A DNA stretch of 64,000 bases from an uncultured Granulosicoccaceae bacterium (GCA_937951345.1 CALFCF010000051.1:80389-144388); one strand, 5' to 3'. Shown: positions 19,146 through 28,764, counted from the first letter of the stretch. Notes: generated by a model not told the origin, from the sequence alone. Program-made: numbers and translations.

Positions 19146-20162
19146 TTATCCGTTTCGATAGGTATAACTGTAGCCGTTTAGCGCAGGCGCACCGCCGAGG
19201 TGCGCGTACAAAACTTTCGCGCCTTTTTCAAAGAAGCCTTTTCGTGCCAGATCGATCATACCCTGCATCGATTTACCTTCGTAAACCGGGTCAGTAATCA
19301 TTGCCTCAGTTTTCGCAGCCAGTCGCATAGCCTCATTGGTTTCGTAACTAGGTACACCGTAGGCCGGGTAGGCATAGTCCGGATTAATAACAATTTCGTC
19401 ATCACGAACCGAACGCCCCAATTCCACCAAAGACGCGGTATTGTCAACAATACCGCGCATTTGCTCGCGCAGTTGATCAGGTGTACCGGATCCGTCAATA
19501 CCGATAACTCTGTCGGCACGATCGTCAGCAGCAAAACCAACAATCATTCCTGCCTGAGTTGAACCGGTGACGCAGCATACAATGACGTAGTCAAACTTGA
19601 ACCCAAGCTCCTGTTCCTGAGCGCGAACCTCTTCAGCGAAACCTACGTAACCGAGTCCGCCGTATTTGTGAACTGATGCGCCAGCCGGTATAGCGTACGG
19701 TGTACCACCCGCATCTATGACGGATTGCAATGCATCCTCCCAACTTTTCCGTATTCCTATATCGAAACCCTCGTCAACCAGTCGACTATCAGCACCCATA
19801 AGCCTCGTCATAAGGATATTCCCGACCCGATCATAGACAGCGTCTTCATGTGGTACCCAGCTCTCTTGTATCACGACGCACTTCATGCCAATTTTCGCAG
19901 CCGTCGCAGCGACCATCCGGGTGTGATTGGATTGCACGCCACCGATCGAAACGAGTGTGTCCGCACCAGACGCAATGGCATCCGGCACGATATATTCAAG
20001 CTTGCGCAACTTGTTTCCACCCATGGCCAGGCCTGAGTTGCAATCATCCCGCTTGGCGTAAATTTCAATATCCGCCCCGACCGCTTCAGTCAATCGTGGC
20101 AAAAATTCCGTCGGCGTTGGACCGAAGGTCAGTGGGTAGCGCTCAAATTGGTCGAGGTTCAT
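19146..20162 (-). CDS. acdS: 1-aminocyclopropane-1-carboxylate (ACC) deaminase
   Basis: PLP enzyme (fold type II) that splits ACC, the plant ethylene precursor, into 2-oxobutyrate and ammonia. It has 338 residues, the length of the classical Pseudomonas enzyme. Lys51 in [11 protein letters not shown] binds PLP. The residues that separate true ACC deaminase from D-cysteine desulfhydrase are present at the same numbers: Tyr294 and Glu295 in [11 protein letters not shown], and Leu322 in [10 protein letters not shown] degraded Lrp-type regulator gene lies divergently upstream (20306-20749), the arrangement known for acdR-acdS pairs. With the regulator broken, expression is likely constitutive, lost or under other control. 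Confidence 0.93.
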   Translation of the reverse strand: MNLDQFERYPLTFGPTPTEFLPRLTEAVGADIEIYAKRDDCNSGLAMGGNKLRKLEYIVPDAIASGADTLVSIGGVQSNHTRMVAATAAKIGMKCVVIQESWVPHEDAVYDRVGNILMTRLMGADSRLVDEGFDIGIRKSWEDALQSVIDAGGTPYAIPAGASVHKYGGLGYVGFAEEVRAQEQELGFKFDYVIVCCVTGSTQAGMIVGFAADDRADRVIGIDGSGTPDQLREQMRGIVDNTASLVELGRSVRDDEIVINPDYAYPAYGVPSYETNEAMRLAAKTEAMITDPVYEGKSMQGMIDLARKGFFEKGAKVLYAHLGGAPALNGYSYTYRNG

Positions 20163-20305
20163 TCGCCCATTCTCCGGTATGGCTGCAAAGTCGATACTTT
20201 AATCAATAAGCCGCGAAATGTGTTTTCAATATTACGATTAAAATTGAAATATTTTTTATATCATTCTGTTTATATTTTATGTTCAGTAAATATTCACCTA
20301 AATAT

Positions 20306-20749
20306 TTGGAAGAATCGTTCATAAATCTCGAACTGGATAGCATTGACCGGTAAATCCTCAAGGCACTCCAGATCGATGTTCGCCTGTCGAACTCAGATCC
20401 GGCCACGTAGCTCGGGGTAAGTGCGCCCACCTGCCATTGCAGAACACAACGTTTGATCGAAGAAGGCGTGGCGTCTGACTTCCGCGCGCAGGTAATTCTG
20501 TCAGCTGTTGGCTACAGCGGTATGGTGATCTTAGGAGCGGTGGTGGAACAATCAACACCGGAGAGTTTTGCCGACTTCGACGAAGCGGGTTCAGGGTTTC
20601 CGTTCATGCTGGAATGCCAACGCGTTGCGGGTGATTTTGGCTACTTTTTAAAGGTCAGAGTCAACGATATTCCGACTTCAATAGATTACATCGCCTGCAA
20701 CTGCTTACACTACCGAGCGTTCGTCAAATCAAAAGCGTCTTTGTTTTGA
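20306..20749 (+). pseudogene. acdR: Lrp/AsnC-family regulator pseudogene, acdR-like, with two in-frame stops
   Basis: Reading one continuous plus-strand frame from a TTG at 20306 gives an Lrp/AsnC protein of about 148 codons. The helix-turn-helix part reads LELDSIDR, stop, ILKALQIDVRLSNSDPAT, stop, LGVSAPTCH, then QRLIEEGVASDFRA. The effector domain is recognisable as FMLECQRVAGDFGYFLKVRVND. Stops are TAA at 20351-20353 and TAG at 20408-20410, both at positions filled by Lys and Arg-like residues in relatives. The last 25 residues do not fit the family, which suggests further decay or a frameshift. It is divergent from acdS, the known place of acdR. An internal TTG at 20453 leaves an open 98-codon remainder lacking the DNA-binding half. 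Confidence 0.8.
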
Positions 20750-20794
20750 AAGCGATTATCACCGACGCACCACTGGATTTTTGAAATACAGCCA

Positions 20795-21106
20795 CTAAAC
20801 CAATTCACGTTCAAGTAGCCGTTCGCCCTGCTCGTCTATCAGCTGTCGTCCTTTTGCTAGCGCATGGTTTGCAGAATGCTCACGGTCGGTTGAATTATCT
20901 GCACGTATAAAGCGTACCGATTTTTTTATTCCGTCGACTTCCCGGCTTATCGTGCCGGCAGTTCTGAACTGACCAGCCTCCTCCATGGGCGTTGCTTCAA
21001 TCAGGAAGCCGTTATATTCCTCTGATGCAGCCACCGTCATCACAGGCTCACCTTGCTCAGCATTACCGCCGCCAAACATATTCTTGAAAATTGATCCTAT
21101 TCCCAT
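20795..21106 (-). CDS. HlyU-family protein
   Basis: A protein of about 103 residues of the HlyU family, named after a Vibrio hemolysin activator. Body motifs: MGIGSIFKNMFGG at the start, EEYNGFLIEATPMEEAGQFRTAGTI in the centre and SANHALAKGRQLIDEQGERLL at the end. A GTG at 21115 opens the same frame, but the ATG at 21106 has AGGTGA about 6 bases upstream and matches the usual start. Small stand-alone gene, convergent with the acdR remnant. Its targets cannot be told. Confidence 0.82.
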   Translation of the reverse strand: MGIGSIFKNMFGGGNAEQGEPVMTVAASEEYNGFLIEATPMEEAGQFRTAGTISREVDGIKKSVRFIRADNSTDREHSANHALAKGRQLIDEQGERLLERELV

Positions 21107-21262
21107 AACAGTCACCTGTCTTGTTTTCGGTAATGAATTTTACGTTTGCAAGGTTATCTGCGGTGTTTGCTTAACTGTGTTCAGCCTGCATTGACTCTGC
21201 AAAGTGGTAAATATTACTTCAGGATAAGCAATGACCTTCCAAAACAAATACGCTTCCAAGCG

Positions 21263-21880
21263 CTAACTACATGAACGGTGCTGACTTTTATACCGATCAG
21301 CACGGGCTGCGACACGCTGAGCAACATCGATCAACCACCGCTTGTTCTTATAGTTTTCCCTCTGGTAACCGTACCATCCCTCATGGTAATTCAGATAATG
21401 GCGATAGGCATCTGCTGTGTCCACGCCATTTCGCGATGTTGTTTTAGTAATGTACCAATTAATAAAATCCAGCGCGTCGACAAAACTGTCACGACGCCTC
21501 CAGCGGTCACCTGTGTCTTTACGGTATTGATTCCAGGTTGCATCAAGTGCTTGCGAATAACCGTAAGCTGTACTGACCGGCTTGCCGGGAAGGATTCCGA
21601 GATGGACTTTTCGAGGCGGTGTTGCTGTAGCACGAAACGCGGACTCCTGCGCCATGATGGCCAGAGGAATGTACATGGGCACATTCCATTTCGCTTGTTG
21701 CTGTAGCGCCGCTCGCTGCCAACCAAATTTCTGCGAAAACACAGCGCAGATATTTTCCGTTTGCCGCGGTGGGCCACCCGCGCATCCAGCCAGCATCAAA
21801 ATAAGCAACATCAATAGCAAACGCGCCAAACCGGCACTTAACAGGTCGTTCTCGCCACGCGGATCGCGTCGGTTGATCAT
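21263..21880 (-). CDS. Transglycosylase-SLT-like lipoprotein
   Basis: Probable outer-membrane lipoprotein acting on peptidoglycan. The N terminus has a hydrophobic stretch and a lipobox (LILMLAGCAGG), with Cys as the lipidated residue. The catalytic-type segment IMAQESAFRA carries the Glu expected of lytic transglycosylases, and AYGYSQALDATWNQY corresponds to the GxxQ... region. YHEGWYGYQRENY follows near the C terminus. The open frame extends to 22018, but the ATG at 21880 has AGGTG 5 bases upstream and starts right before the signal peptide, so I use it. About 205 residues. Confidence 0.78.
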   Translation of the reverse strand: MINRRDPRGENDLLSAGLARLLLMLLILMLAGCAGGPPRQTENICAVFSQKFGWQRAALQQQAKWNVPMYIPLAIMAQESAFRATATPPRKVHLGILPGKPVSTAYGYSQALDATWNQYRKDTGDRWRRRDSFVDALDFINWYITKTTSRNGVDTADAYRHYLNYHEGWYGYQRENYKNKRWLIDVAQRVAARADRYKSQHRSCS

Positions 21881-22194
21881 CGCAGCACCTTTAGGGTTAC
21901 AGCTCACACTTAAGCAGATTCTCAGTCCTGATTTTAGTGGTAGACAGCAAAATCGGTTTTTTATCATCAGCGCGGCCTGAAACCCACGGCCAGACGCGGA
22001 AGTGTGAATTGCACACATATAAAATCAATAACTTAGAAGCGAAAATCAGTAGGCACAGCTTGTCAGCGAATTTTTTTCTACAGACATAAATTACATAACT
22101 ATCTGATTTAATTAAACTTAGTACGAGTATACAACGCTTGATGCATGATAACGCAAGCCTTAGAGTGGCGCGTTTTAAAGGCACAGGAATTATC

Positions 22195-22728
22195 ATGCAG
22201 AACAGTAAAGATCCAGCGAATTCAGCGCTTCGCACAACTCACCGTGCGCGGTGGGTATTACTGACTTTGCCCCTGATCTGCGCAAGTCTGTTGCTACCCG
22301 GACAAGCCACTGCAGATCGATATCTGGTGCTGAGTGCTGCAGCTCTGCATTTCGAGAATTTCAGCGAACGACGCGCCTTCACCCCGGGAATCGGTCTGGA
22401 GTATTCCCCGACGCGAAAGCTGGGATTTCATGTTGGTACCGTCAGTGACAGTTTTGGTTTCCAGGCGAGCTATGCCGGACTTAACTGGGCAACCAAAAAA
22501 CGCAGTTTCGGTCCGTTGAATACGCGGTTTATCGTCGGTGCGACAGTGCTGCACAAGCAATTCCACAAAAACACAGATCCCGAGACAAAAATTGTCCCGT
22601 TTCCAGTAATTGAGTTGGGTTTGACAAAAACCAGTGTGTTGAACATCAGTGGTTCACCGCAGCTGGACTCGGTTGGTTTACGAAACAATGCTGTACTGTT
22701 TTTTCAATTCAAGCTCGACTTGAGCTAA
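22195..22728 (+). CDS. Exported small outer-membrane beta-barrel-like protein
   Basis: A 177-residue protein with a signal peptide (WVLLTLPLICASLLLPGQATA, cleavage after ATA). The mature part alternates hydrophobic and polar residues, has repeated aromatic residues (LGFHVGTVSDSFGFQASYAGLNW) and ends in VLFFQFKLDLS, compatible with a beta-barrel. No family identified with confidence. The frame opens at 22138, but the ATG at 22195 is preceded by AGGA with 6-base spacing. It is divergent from the transglycosylase gene. Confidence 0.55.
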   Translation: MQNSKDPANSALRTTHRARWVLLTLPLICASLLLPGQATADRYLVLSAAALHFENFSERRAFTPGIGLEYSPTRKLGFHVGTVSDSFGFQASYAGLNWATKKRSFGPLNTRFIVGATVLHKQFHKNTDPETKIVPFPVIELGLTKTSVLNISGSPQLDSVGLRNNAVLFFQFKLDLS

Positions 22729-22801
22729 GACAAATCAAACGAAAGCAAATAAAAAACTAAATGAGGATGATTCGGCGTTATAGGATTCCGATTTAAAGGT
22801 T

Positions 22802-23713
22802 TTAAAGCGGCAGTTGTTCGCGCGTTAATGCAAAAACACCTGCACCGCCATTGGCAAACTCTAGCCATAAAAAGGGGGTATCAGGGAAGGCAGTTTCCAA
22901 TGCTGGCTGACTGTTCCCCACTTCGCATACCAACAAACCAGCGGGTGATAAAAATCGGTGTGCCTGCGCAATAATATCCCGCGCCAGATCAAGCCCATCG
23001 TCACCAGCGGCGAGTCCCAGCGACGGCTCATGGGTGAATTCCGTGGATACACTTTGCATGTCGCCAGCGTCAACGTATGGCGGATTGGACAAAATAAGAT
23101 CGTACCGGTGTGGTTGCTTTTCAGATGTCAGTGCGTTAAACAAATCACCTTGAAAAAGCGCAATCCGATCCTCTAGTGCATGCTTTTTTACGTTAATACT
23201 TGCAACTTCTAGAGCATCTGCAGATAAATCAGTTGCATGTACCAGCGCGTCAGGACAGGCATGAGCCAACGCAACTGCAATACAACCACTCCCCGTACAC
23301 AAATCCAATGCCGATCTTACATGGCCAAGATCCACCAGGCCAAAGCCATCCTCTGTTAGAAATTCTGCTATCGGGGAGCGCGGGATCAGCACGCGCGGAT
23401 CAACTGTGAATTCCAGGCCGGCGAACCATGTGCGCCCAGTGATGTACGCAGCAGGTATACGCTGCTCTGTTCGCAGTCTGAGAAAATGCTCAACCTGCTG
23501 CAGCGTCAGCTCATCAAGCTCGCGGTCATAGTCTGGCATCTCAACCGGCGACAGGTTGGCAGCTTCAAGTACCAGCCAGGCAGCTTCATCTTGCGCCGTA
23601 GATGTGCCGTGCGCATACTCCAGTTCAAAAGATGTCAAATACACAGTGGCAGCCTTGATTACACTGGCCACATCAGCGGAGTATTGCCTTGGTATTATTT
23701 CTCTAGCATGCAT
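22802..23713 (-). CDS. prmB: 50S ribosomal protein L3 glutamine methyltransferase
   Basis: N5-glutamine methyltransferase that modifies ribosomal protein L3. The N-terminal part has EYAHGTSTAQDEAAWLVLEAANL and RIPAAYITGRTWFAGLEFTVDPRVLIPRSPIAEFL, closer to PrmB than to PrmC. The SAM motif ALDLCTGSGCIAVALA and the catalytic NPPY (ILSNPPYVDAGDM) follow. The frame is open up to 23836, but the extra residues do not match the family, so the ATG at 23713 (MHAREIIPRQ) is chosen, although no good ribosome binding site precedes it. About 303 residues, near the E. coli 310. Divergent from the SCO1 gene. Confidence 0.92.
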   Translation of the reverse strand: MHAREIIPRQYSADVASVIKAATVYLTSFELEYAHGTSTAQDEAAWLVLEAANLSPVEMPDYDRELDELTLQQVEHFLRLRTEQRIPAAYITGRTWFAGLEFTVDPRVLIPRSPIAEFLTEDGFGLVDLGHVRSALDLCTGSGCIAVALAHACPDALVHATDLSADALEVASINVKKHALEDRIALFQGDLFNALTSEKQPHRYDLILSNPPYVDAGDMQSVSTEFTHEPSLGLAAGDDGLDLARDIIAQAHRFLSPAGLLVCEVGNSQPALETAFPDTPFLWLEFANGGAGVFALTREQLPL

Positions 23714-23996
23714 AGGGGTTGTCACGCCGCGCCGGTCCTGCACACGTAGCAAATTCAAAAAGACGCAATCCATGCGAGTTGTGAAACGTATAACTCCAGT
23801 AACAATACGTATAATTCTGCTTTCCGGGCAGATCATTGCCAGCGATCGAAAATGCAGTGTTATTAAATTTGAGCATCCTCAATTTTTAGTATCGCTGTAT
23901 CGATCTTACGGATAAGGTCTGAACCCTGCGAATCAGTCTGCTGAACCCACCTGAAGTGGCCTTACTTGTCATAACATTGTTATTAACCAAACCTCG

Positions 23997-24689
23997 ATGA
24001 AAAATCAGGCGCATCACAGATTGTACCGCTCTCAGCGTGGCTTTATAAAGTTTGGTTATTTAATGCTGCTGGCGCTTATCGCAACCAGTACCGGCATTGG
24101 CTACCGGCAATGGCAACAGTCTCAAGCGGCGCCGTCGCTGGATCAAATTCAGGCGAATCTGGAAAACGCACTAATCTTTCCCGACGACTACCAAACACTT
24201 CCGGCATTCAATCTGGTTGATCAGGATGGCCAGTCAATCAGCGAACAATCCTTTGCAGATCGATGGAGCATGTTGTTTTTCGGCTTTACGCAGTGCCCCG
24301 ACATCTGTCCGATTACTCTGGCTGTTCTACGCGATGCCACGACGCTGATAGACCAACAAAGTGACACGCCAACGCCTTTTGATATTGTTTTCCTGTCGGT
24401 AGATCCGCAGCGCGACCCACCCGAAGTGATCAAGCCTTATGTACAATCATTCGGCAGTAATACCCGCGGCATGACCGGTGAACTGAATGCAGTACTGGAA
24501 TTTGCCCGGAACATGAACATTGTCGTGTCCTACGATGCAGACCCCGATGACCCAACCTATTACACGGTCGATCACACGGCTTCCATCCTGCTTATCGACC
24601 CGCAGAAACGTGTCAGGGCAAAGTTTAATTTACCCCACGAACCCGATACAATAGCGTCAGACTATTTACAAATTACACGAGCACTCTGA
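23997..24689 (+). CDS. SCO1/SenC-family copper chaperone
   Basis: Membrane-anchored thioredoxin-fold protein that helps deliver copper to cytochrome c oxidase CuA or acts as a redox partner. One N-terminal membrane segment (GYLMLLALIATSTGIGY, residues 16-33). The CxxxC motif is in FGFTQCPDICPITLAVL, and the conserved His is in TVDHTASILLID. The loop FLSVDPQRDPPEVIK is typical. At 230 residues it is standard length. It is followed after 273 bp by a PCuAC chaperone gene, which strengthens a copper-trafficking role. Confidence 0.92.
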   Translation: MKNQAHHRLYRSQRGFIKFGYLMLLALIATSTGIGYRQWQQSQAAPSLDQIQANLENALIFPDDYQTLPAFNLVDQDGQSISEQSFADRWSMLFFGFTQCPDICPITLAVLRDATTLIDQQSDTPTPFDIVFLSVDPQRDPPEVIKPYVQSFGSNTRGMTGELNAVLEFARNMNIVVSYDADPDDPTYYTVDHTASILLIDPQKRVRAKFNLPHEPDTIASDYLQITRAL

Positions 24690-24855
24690 GCTGGCTCGAT
24701 GCTGCACCTGGTTTCCGGCAAACAAACCGGATCACTCACTTGAGCATAAAACGCGTTCGCTGCGAAAGACACAATAACCCGAAATTTAGCTGCACGGCGC
24801 CTGTGCCACATAAAGTAAATGTTGCGCAAAGCACGTGTTGCGTAAGCTCAGTGTC

Positions 24856-24919
24856 GCGTGAAATAAGTACTGCGTTAAATAAGTACTGCGTGAAATAAGC
24901 ACTGCGTGAAATAAGTGCC
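24856..24919 (+). repeat. Four tandem 16-bp repeats upstream of the PCuAC gene
   Basis: Four consecutive copies (24856, 24872, 24888, 24904) of a 16-bp unit with consensus GCGTGAAATAAGTACT; they differ by one to three bases. Degenerate fragments flank the array on both sides. The array ends 43 bp before the PCuAC start, where a promoter or leader would lie. No function is known. Confidence 0.75.
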
Positions 24920-24962
24920 GGGTTAAGTGTCACGCTGCAATACTCCTACATGAAATCAAACT

Positions 24963-25592
24963 ATGGCAATTTTCAGCAACAAAGGATCCGCTAAGCGACA
25001 CACAAATAGCAGGCGAATAGTTCGAGTAGCTGCCGGCTGGAGGATCGTCTGTTTGCTGTCAGCAGTGATTCTTAGCGCAGCTACTTTCCAAGACTCGCTC
25101 GCCTCTGACGAGACTCTGCACGTCAACGATGCAACGATCGTGATGCCGGTCAGGTCAGCACGTGTCATGGCGGGATATGCCACTCTGATGAACCACAGCC
25201 AATCAACACAGACTCTGGTTTCAGTGTCGTCAGACGTATTCAAGCGCGTAGAAATGCACAAGTCTGTCATAGAAAATGATGTCGCTAAAATGCGCAAGCA
25301 ACCGGAACTGACCATCCCTTCGCACGGCGAACTAAAGCTTGAGCAAGGTGGTCTGCATTTCATGCTCATGCAGCCAGCCAGACAACTCAATGCCGGTGAC
25401 AAGGTGACACTGGTGTTCAATTTCGATAACGGGAAAAAACAATCCATTGAATTCAATGTCGTGCCACTGACGCACCAGAGCGGTGACCATGCTGCTACAC
25501 ATAAATCAGAGTCCAATAACCACGATTACCATAACTCGGATTGGAAAGCTGATCATGGAAATCACGGCACTGACAAAACGACGAGAGAGTAA
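24963..25592 (+). CDS. PCuAC-type periplasmic copper chaperone
   Basis: Periplasmic Cu(I) carrier that works with SCO proteins in CuA assembly. The N-terminal hydrophobic stretch (IVCLLSAVILSAATF, about residues 28-42) is an export signal. The copper site pattern is visible as EMHKS...AKM...IPSHGE... and HFMLM, giving the two His and Met ligands of the family. The C terminus adds about 35 residues rich in His (HAATHKSESNNHDYHNS and beyond), probably extra metal binding. 209 residues. Confidence 0.88.
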   Translation: MAIFSNKGSAKRHTNSRRIVRVAAGWRIVCLLSAVILSAATFQDSLASDETLHVNDATIVMPVRSARVMAGYATLMNHSQSTQTLVSVSSDVFKRVEMHKSVIENDVAKMRKQPELTIPSHGELKLEQGGLHFMLMQPARQLNAGDKVTLVFNFDNGKKQSIEFNVVPLTHQSGDHAATHKSESNNHDYHNSDWKADHGNHGTDKTTRE

Positions 25593-25748
25593 CCGGTAAA
25601 ATTTTCCACCTGCAATATCTGGTAATCAAAAAACTTTCTGTTCAAATCTTTTCTGCTTACAACAGAACGTTCTAGACAACATCTAACAACATCTAACGCC
25701 ACCTGACGCTAACCGAGGTTAGCTAAAGATTATTGAACAGACAGTATT

Positions 25749-26654
25749 GTGGAACGTATCAAATCACTCAGCCAGTACCCGCTACCCCATCATCTGATAT
25801 CCCGACTGGTTTTCCATCTGACACGACTGCCGCACCCGCTTACTCGTCAACTGATCACGTGGTTTGCAAAGCAGTTCAATGTCAATCTGGCAGAAGCAAA
25901 AAACCCTGATGCGTCTTCGTATCGCACGTTTAATGCGTTTTTTACACGTGAGCTGTCAGCATCTGCACGTCCATTGTCAGACAACACGTCCATGTATTTG
26001 TGGCCGGCAGACGGGAAGATTTCAGCATTTGGTCGAACAGAATATGGCCAGCTCATACAGGCAAAAGGTCATAATTATTCCGTCGCATCACTGCTTGCCA
26101 ATGACGAATTGAGCGATCGCTACCAGTCGGGATCATTCGCGACAGTCTATCTGTCACCCCGTGACTACCACCGCGTACACATCCCCGCGTCAGGCACACT
26201 TCAGCACATGACGCATGTACCCGGCCGGCTATTTAGTGTGGCTCCTCATACAGTTAATACCGTGCCCTCGGTGTTTGCACGCAACGAGCGCGTGGTTGCT
26301 CATTTCCAAACGACCGACGGATGGATGGCAATCGTATGGGTGGGCGCTCTTAATGTAGGCGCTATTGAAACTGTGTGGCAGGGTCTGATTACCCCGGAAA
26401 AAGGCGCAAGAATTCCCGGTTTGATTGGAATAAATCGATGGCGTGGCGGGCTTACGCCAACGCATTGGAGTTATTCAGCGCCAGGCAATCAAGACGACAC
26501 GACAAAAACCGATTACATTCGCGGCGAAGAAATCGGCCGCTTCAATATGGGGTCGACGGTCATCGTGTTGACCGAATCACCCTTATCGTTTGTTACCGAT
26601 ACGGCACTTGAAGGCGGCGTTTTGATGGGACAGGCGATGGGATCCAGTAAGTAA
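25749..26654 (+). CDS. psd: Phosphatidylserine decarboxylase proenzyme
   Basis: Makes phosphatidylethanolamine from phosphatidylserine at the inner membrane, using a pyruvoyl cofactor made by self-cleavage. The cleavage motif appears as FNMGSTVIVL (LGST in most homologues), with Ser becoming the pyruvoyl group. Upstream catalytic residues are in WPADGKISAFG and LSPRDYHRVHIPASG (Asp and His), and LFSVAPHTVN is typical. Start codon is GTG. The 301 residues fit proteobacterial type I Psd (E. coli 322). Stands alone on the plus strand. Confidence 0.95.
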   Translation: MERIKSLSQYPLPHHLISRLVFHLTRLPHPLTRQLITWFAKQFNVNLAEAKNPDASSYRTFNAFFTRELSASARPLSDNTSMYLWPADGKISAFGRTEYGQLIQAKGHNYSVASLLANDELSDRYQSGSFATVYLSPRDYHRVHIPASGTLQHMTHVPGRLFSVAPHTVNTVPSVFARNERVVAHFQTTDGWMAIVWVGALNVGAIETVWQGLITPEKGARIPGLIGINRWRGGLTPTHWSYSAPGNQDDTTKTDYIRGEEIGRFNMGSTVIVLTESPLSFVTDTALEGGVLMGQAMGSSK

Positions 26655-26670
26655 CCGGTAACGATACTTC

Positions 26671-27198
26671 TCATCCAAACACAGGCTGCAAGCCAAAATG
26701 CGACCAGACACCACGCTGTAGAAGAAACTCCTGCGCGTCATCAGCATCCTGTTCAAACCAGGCACGGGTGGAGCCCAGACGAAATGAATAACCCCATCGA
26801 TCCATGTCGGTACATATGCGTGTAGCACCAACACCGGGCAAACGATCAGCCAGACATATCTGCAAATAGCAGACAGCAGACTCTTCGACAGCGCTCCCCC
26901 CGGCATCCGTATGCAACACAGCGCGACGCTCATCATCCATGACAAAGTAATGACAAGCCTCGTGTAATACGGAATGTACCGGCGTATCCGACCGCGCATA
27001 CAAGTTCGCGGCAATTAATCCGGCTTCATCATCACCCCAATGGCTACCGGGAATAGTTTCATTGTCGGCAACGCTCACCAATGTCATATTTTGCTCAGAT
27101 AACAATTGCTCCAACGGCGGATGCTCGATGTCTACCAATCGCAAAACATCAAATACTGTGTCCGCTTCGTTGTTTGTCATAACGTAAACAGGACTCAC
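26671..27198 (-). CDS. HExxH protein coupled to epmA; possible divergent EF-P hydroxylase (EpmC-like)
   Basis: A 175-residue soluble protein whose start overlaps the epmA stop by 4 bases, so the two are translationally coupled. It contains HSVLHEACHYFVMDDERR (HExxH) and, about 20 residues later, AVEESAVCYLQICLADRL (possible third metal ligand Glu). From memory, E. coli EpmC (YfcM, 182 residues) has an analogous HEISHWCIAGKARR followed by an acidic helix. The similar length, motif layout and position after epmA suggest a role in EF-P modification. That is an inference; plain metalloprotease-like protein is the cautious name. Confidence 0.6.
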   Translation of the reverse strand: MSPVYVMTNNEADTVFDVLRLVDIEHPPLEQLLSEQNMTLVSVADNETIPGSHWGDDEAGLIAANLYARSDTPVHSVLHEACHYFVMDDERRAVLHTDAGGSAVEESAVCYLQICLADRLPGVGATRICTDMDRWGYSFRLGSTRAWFEQDADDAQEFLLQRGVWSHFGLQPVFG

Positions 27199-28223
27199 GC
27201 GCGCCCGACAGGAAAATTCAACACATCAACTAACGAAGAGCGACCACTGAAAACCTGATGCAATCGATCTACCCCGATCGCAACCCCTGAACATTCCGGC
27301 AATCCCGACTTAAGCGCCTCGATCAGATGACGGTCATACGGTACGCTCGCCTGATTTTGTCGTTTACGGATGTTGATATCAGATATAAATCGTTGTTCCT
27401 GCTCGATGCCGTCTGTAAGCTCAAAAAATCCGTTAGCAAGTTCAGTCTGCCCGAAAAAGAGCTCGAATCTGTCCGCTACCGGTCCATCCGCCGATTCATA
27501 AATATTGGCAAGCGACGCCTGTGTTGCCGGGTAGTCATAGACAAACGTAAAACGCCTGGATGGAAGTTGCGGCATAACCACCAAAGACATCAGGAAATCG
27601 AGCCAGGTATCCAGTGACTCAGAACCATCAAGCGGGCAGTCAATCCCCCGCTCTTGCAGAAACTGTCGTATCGCGTCAGTAGATAAACTATTGCGCGAAA
27701 ATCCGGTTAACTCGTGCAATAGGTCGTAATAACGGATTCGGAAAAAACCGGTATGGTCAAACGAATATTCGGGGAACTCTACTTGTAGCGCGGAGATACA
27801 GTCTGCCAGCAACCCTTCGATATCGCCCATCAACTGCAAGGTAGTCATACCCAGCCGGTACCACTCCAACATCTGAAATTCTGGGTTATGAGAAACGCCA
27901 GCCTCACCGCTGCGAAATACACTGCAAACCTGGTAGATATCACCTGCTCCGGCACAGAGCAGGCGCTTCATCGCGAATTCAGGGGACGTGTGCAGAAAAT
28001 GAGACGCAGTGTCTGCCTGACCTGATGGCGACGCAGGCAGCACACGGAAACTTTCGATATTAGGATCGGTGGTGGCACCCCGGGACATCGCCGGTGTCAC
28101 CACTTCGAGTACACGCTGGCTGAAAAAGTAAGATCTTATCGCCGCCAGTAACGTCGCCCGGACCCGTAATTCACGGGGCGTAGCACAAGGTCGCCAGCTA
28201 TTTGACTCTTGAGACGTATTCAC
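27195..28223 (-). CDS. epmA: EF-P beta-lysine ligase (EpmA / PoxA / GenX)
   Basis: Lysyl-tRNA-synthetase-like enzyme without anticodon domain that attaches (R)-beta-lysine to Lys34 of EF-P. Class II motifs: [26 protein letters not shown] (motif 2 region), [20 protein letters not shown] and [14 protein letters not shown] (motif 3). At 342 residues it is close to the E. coli 325. Its start overlaps the end of efp by about 26 bases, so enzyme and substrate are made together. epmB, which supplies beta-lysine, is not in this window. Confidence 0.94.
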   Translation of the reverse strand: MNTSQESNSWRPCATPRELRVRATLLAAIRSYFFSQRVLEVVTPAMSRGATTDPNIESFRVLPASPSGQADTASHFLHTSPEFAMKRLLCAGAGDIYQVCSVFRSGEAGVSHNPEFQMLEWYRLGMTTLQLMGDIEGLLADCISALQVEFPEYSFDHTGFFRIRYYDLLHELTGFSRNSLSTDAIRQFLQERGIDCPLDGSESLDTWLDFLMSLVVMPQLPSRRFTFVYDYPATQASLANIYESADGPVADRFELFFGQTELANGFFELTDGIEQEQRFISDINIRKRQNQASVPYDRHLIEALKSGLPECSGVAIGVDRLHQVFSGRSSLVDVLNFPVGRA

Positions 28224-28764
28224 CTGTTCGGGTGTCGATCTTTATTAATTCACCTTCTTCGATAAACAGGGGCACTTTAACTACTGCACCGGTTTCCATA
28301 TGTGCTGGTTTTGTACCGCCAGTCGCCGTGTCTCCACGCAAGCCCGGATCCGTTTCAGTGATTTTCAGTTCGACAAAATTGGGCGGCGTGATGCTCAGCG
28401 GTTCGCCGTTCCACAGCGTCACTTCACACATATCCTGTTCCTTAAGCCAGACATCTGCCTCCCCGACAGCGGCTTTACCGGCAGCCAGCTGCTCATAAGA
28501 AGAAGGATCCATGAAGTGCCAGAACTCGCCATCGGAGTAGAGATATTGCATATCCGTATCGACAACATCTGCCGCTTCCACGCTGTCACCGGACTTGAAC
28601 GTCTTCTCGACGACCCTGCCGGTTTTGAGATTTCTCACTCTTGTACGGTTGAACGCCTGCCCTTTTCCCGGCTTTACAAATTCGTTTTCAACAATTGTGT
28701 GCGGATCACCATCAAGCATGATTTTGAGTCCACCTTTAAACTCATTGGTGCTATATGAGGCCAT
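28198..28764 (-). CDS. efp: Elongation factor P
   Basis: Translation factor that relieves ribosome stalling at polyproline. The modified residue Lys34 is present in [14 protein letters not shown], exactly at the E. coli number, and the body ([68 protein letters not shown]) is highly conserved. 188 residues, as in E. coli. First gene of an efp-epmA-HExxH unit. The Lys34 and the adjacent ligase imply beta-lysylation. Confidence 0.98.
   Translation of the reverse strand: MASYSTNEFKGGLKIMLDGDPHTIVENEFVKPGKGQAFNRTRVRNLKTGRVVEKTFKSGDSVEAADVVDTDMQYLYSDGEFWHFMDPSSYEQLAAGKAAVGEADVWLKEQDMCEVTLWNGEPLSITPPNFVELKITETDPGLRGDTATGGTKPAHMETGAVVKVPLFIEEGELIKIDTRTGEYVSRVK

Noticed and set aside
20203..20430. 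75-codon minus-strand frame upstream of acdS
   Set aside because: It is the antisense of the acdR-like frame, which has clear Lrp/AsnC similarity on the plus strand.
24856..24919. CRISPR-like array
   Set aside because: Units are 16 bp with no spacers and no cas genes; simple tandem repeat.
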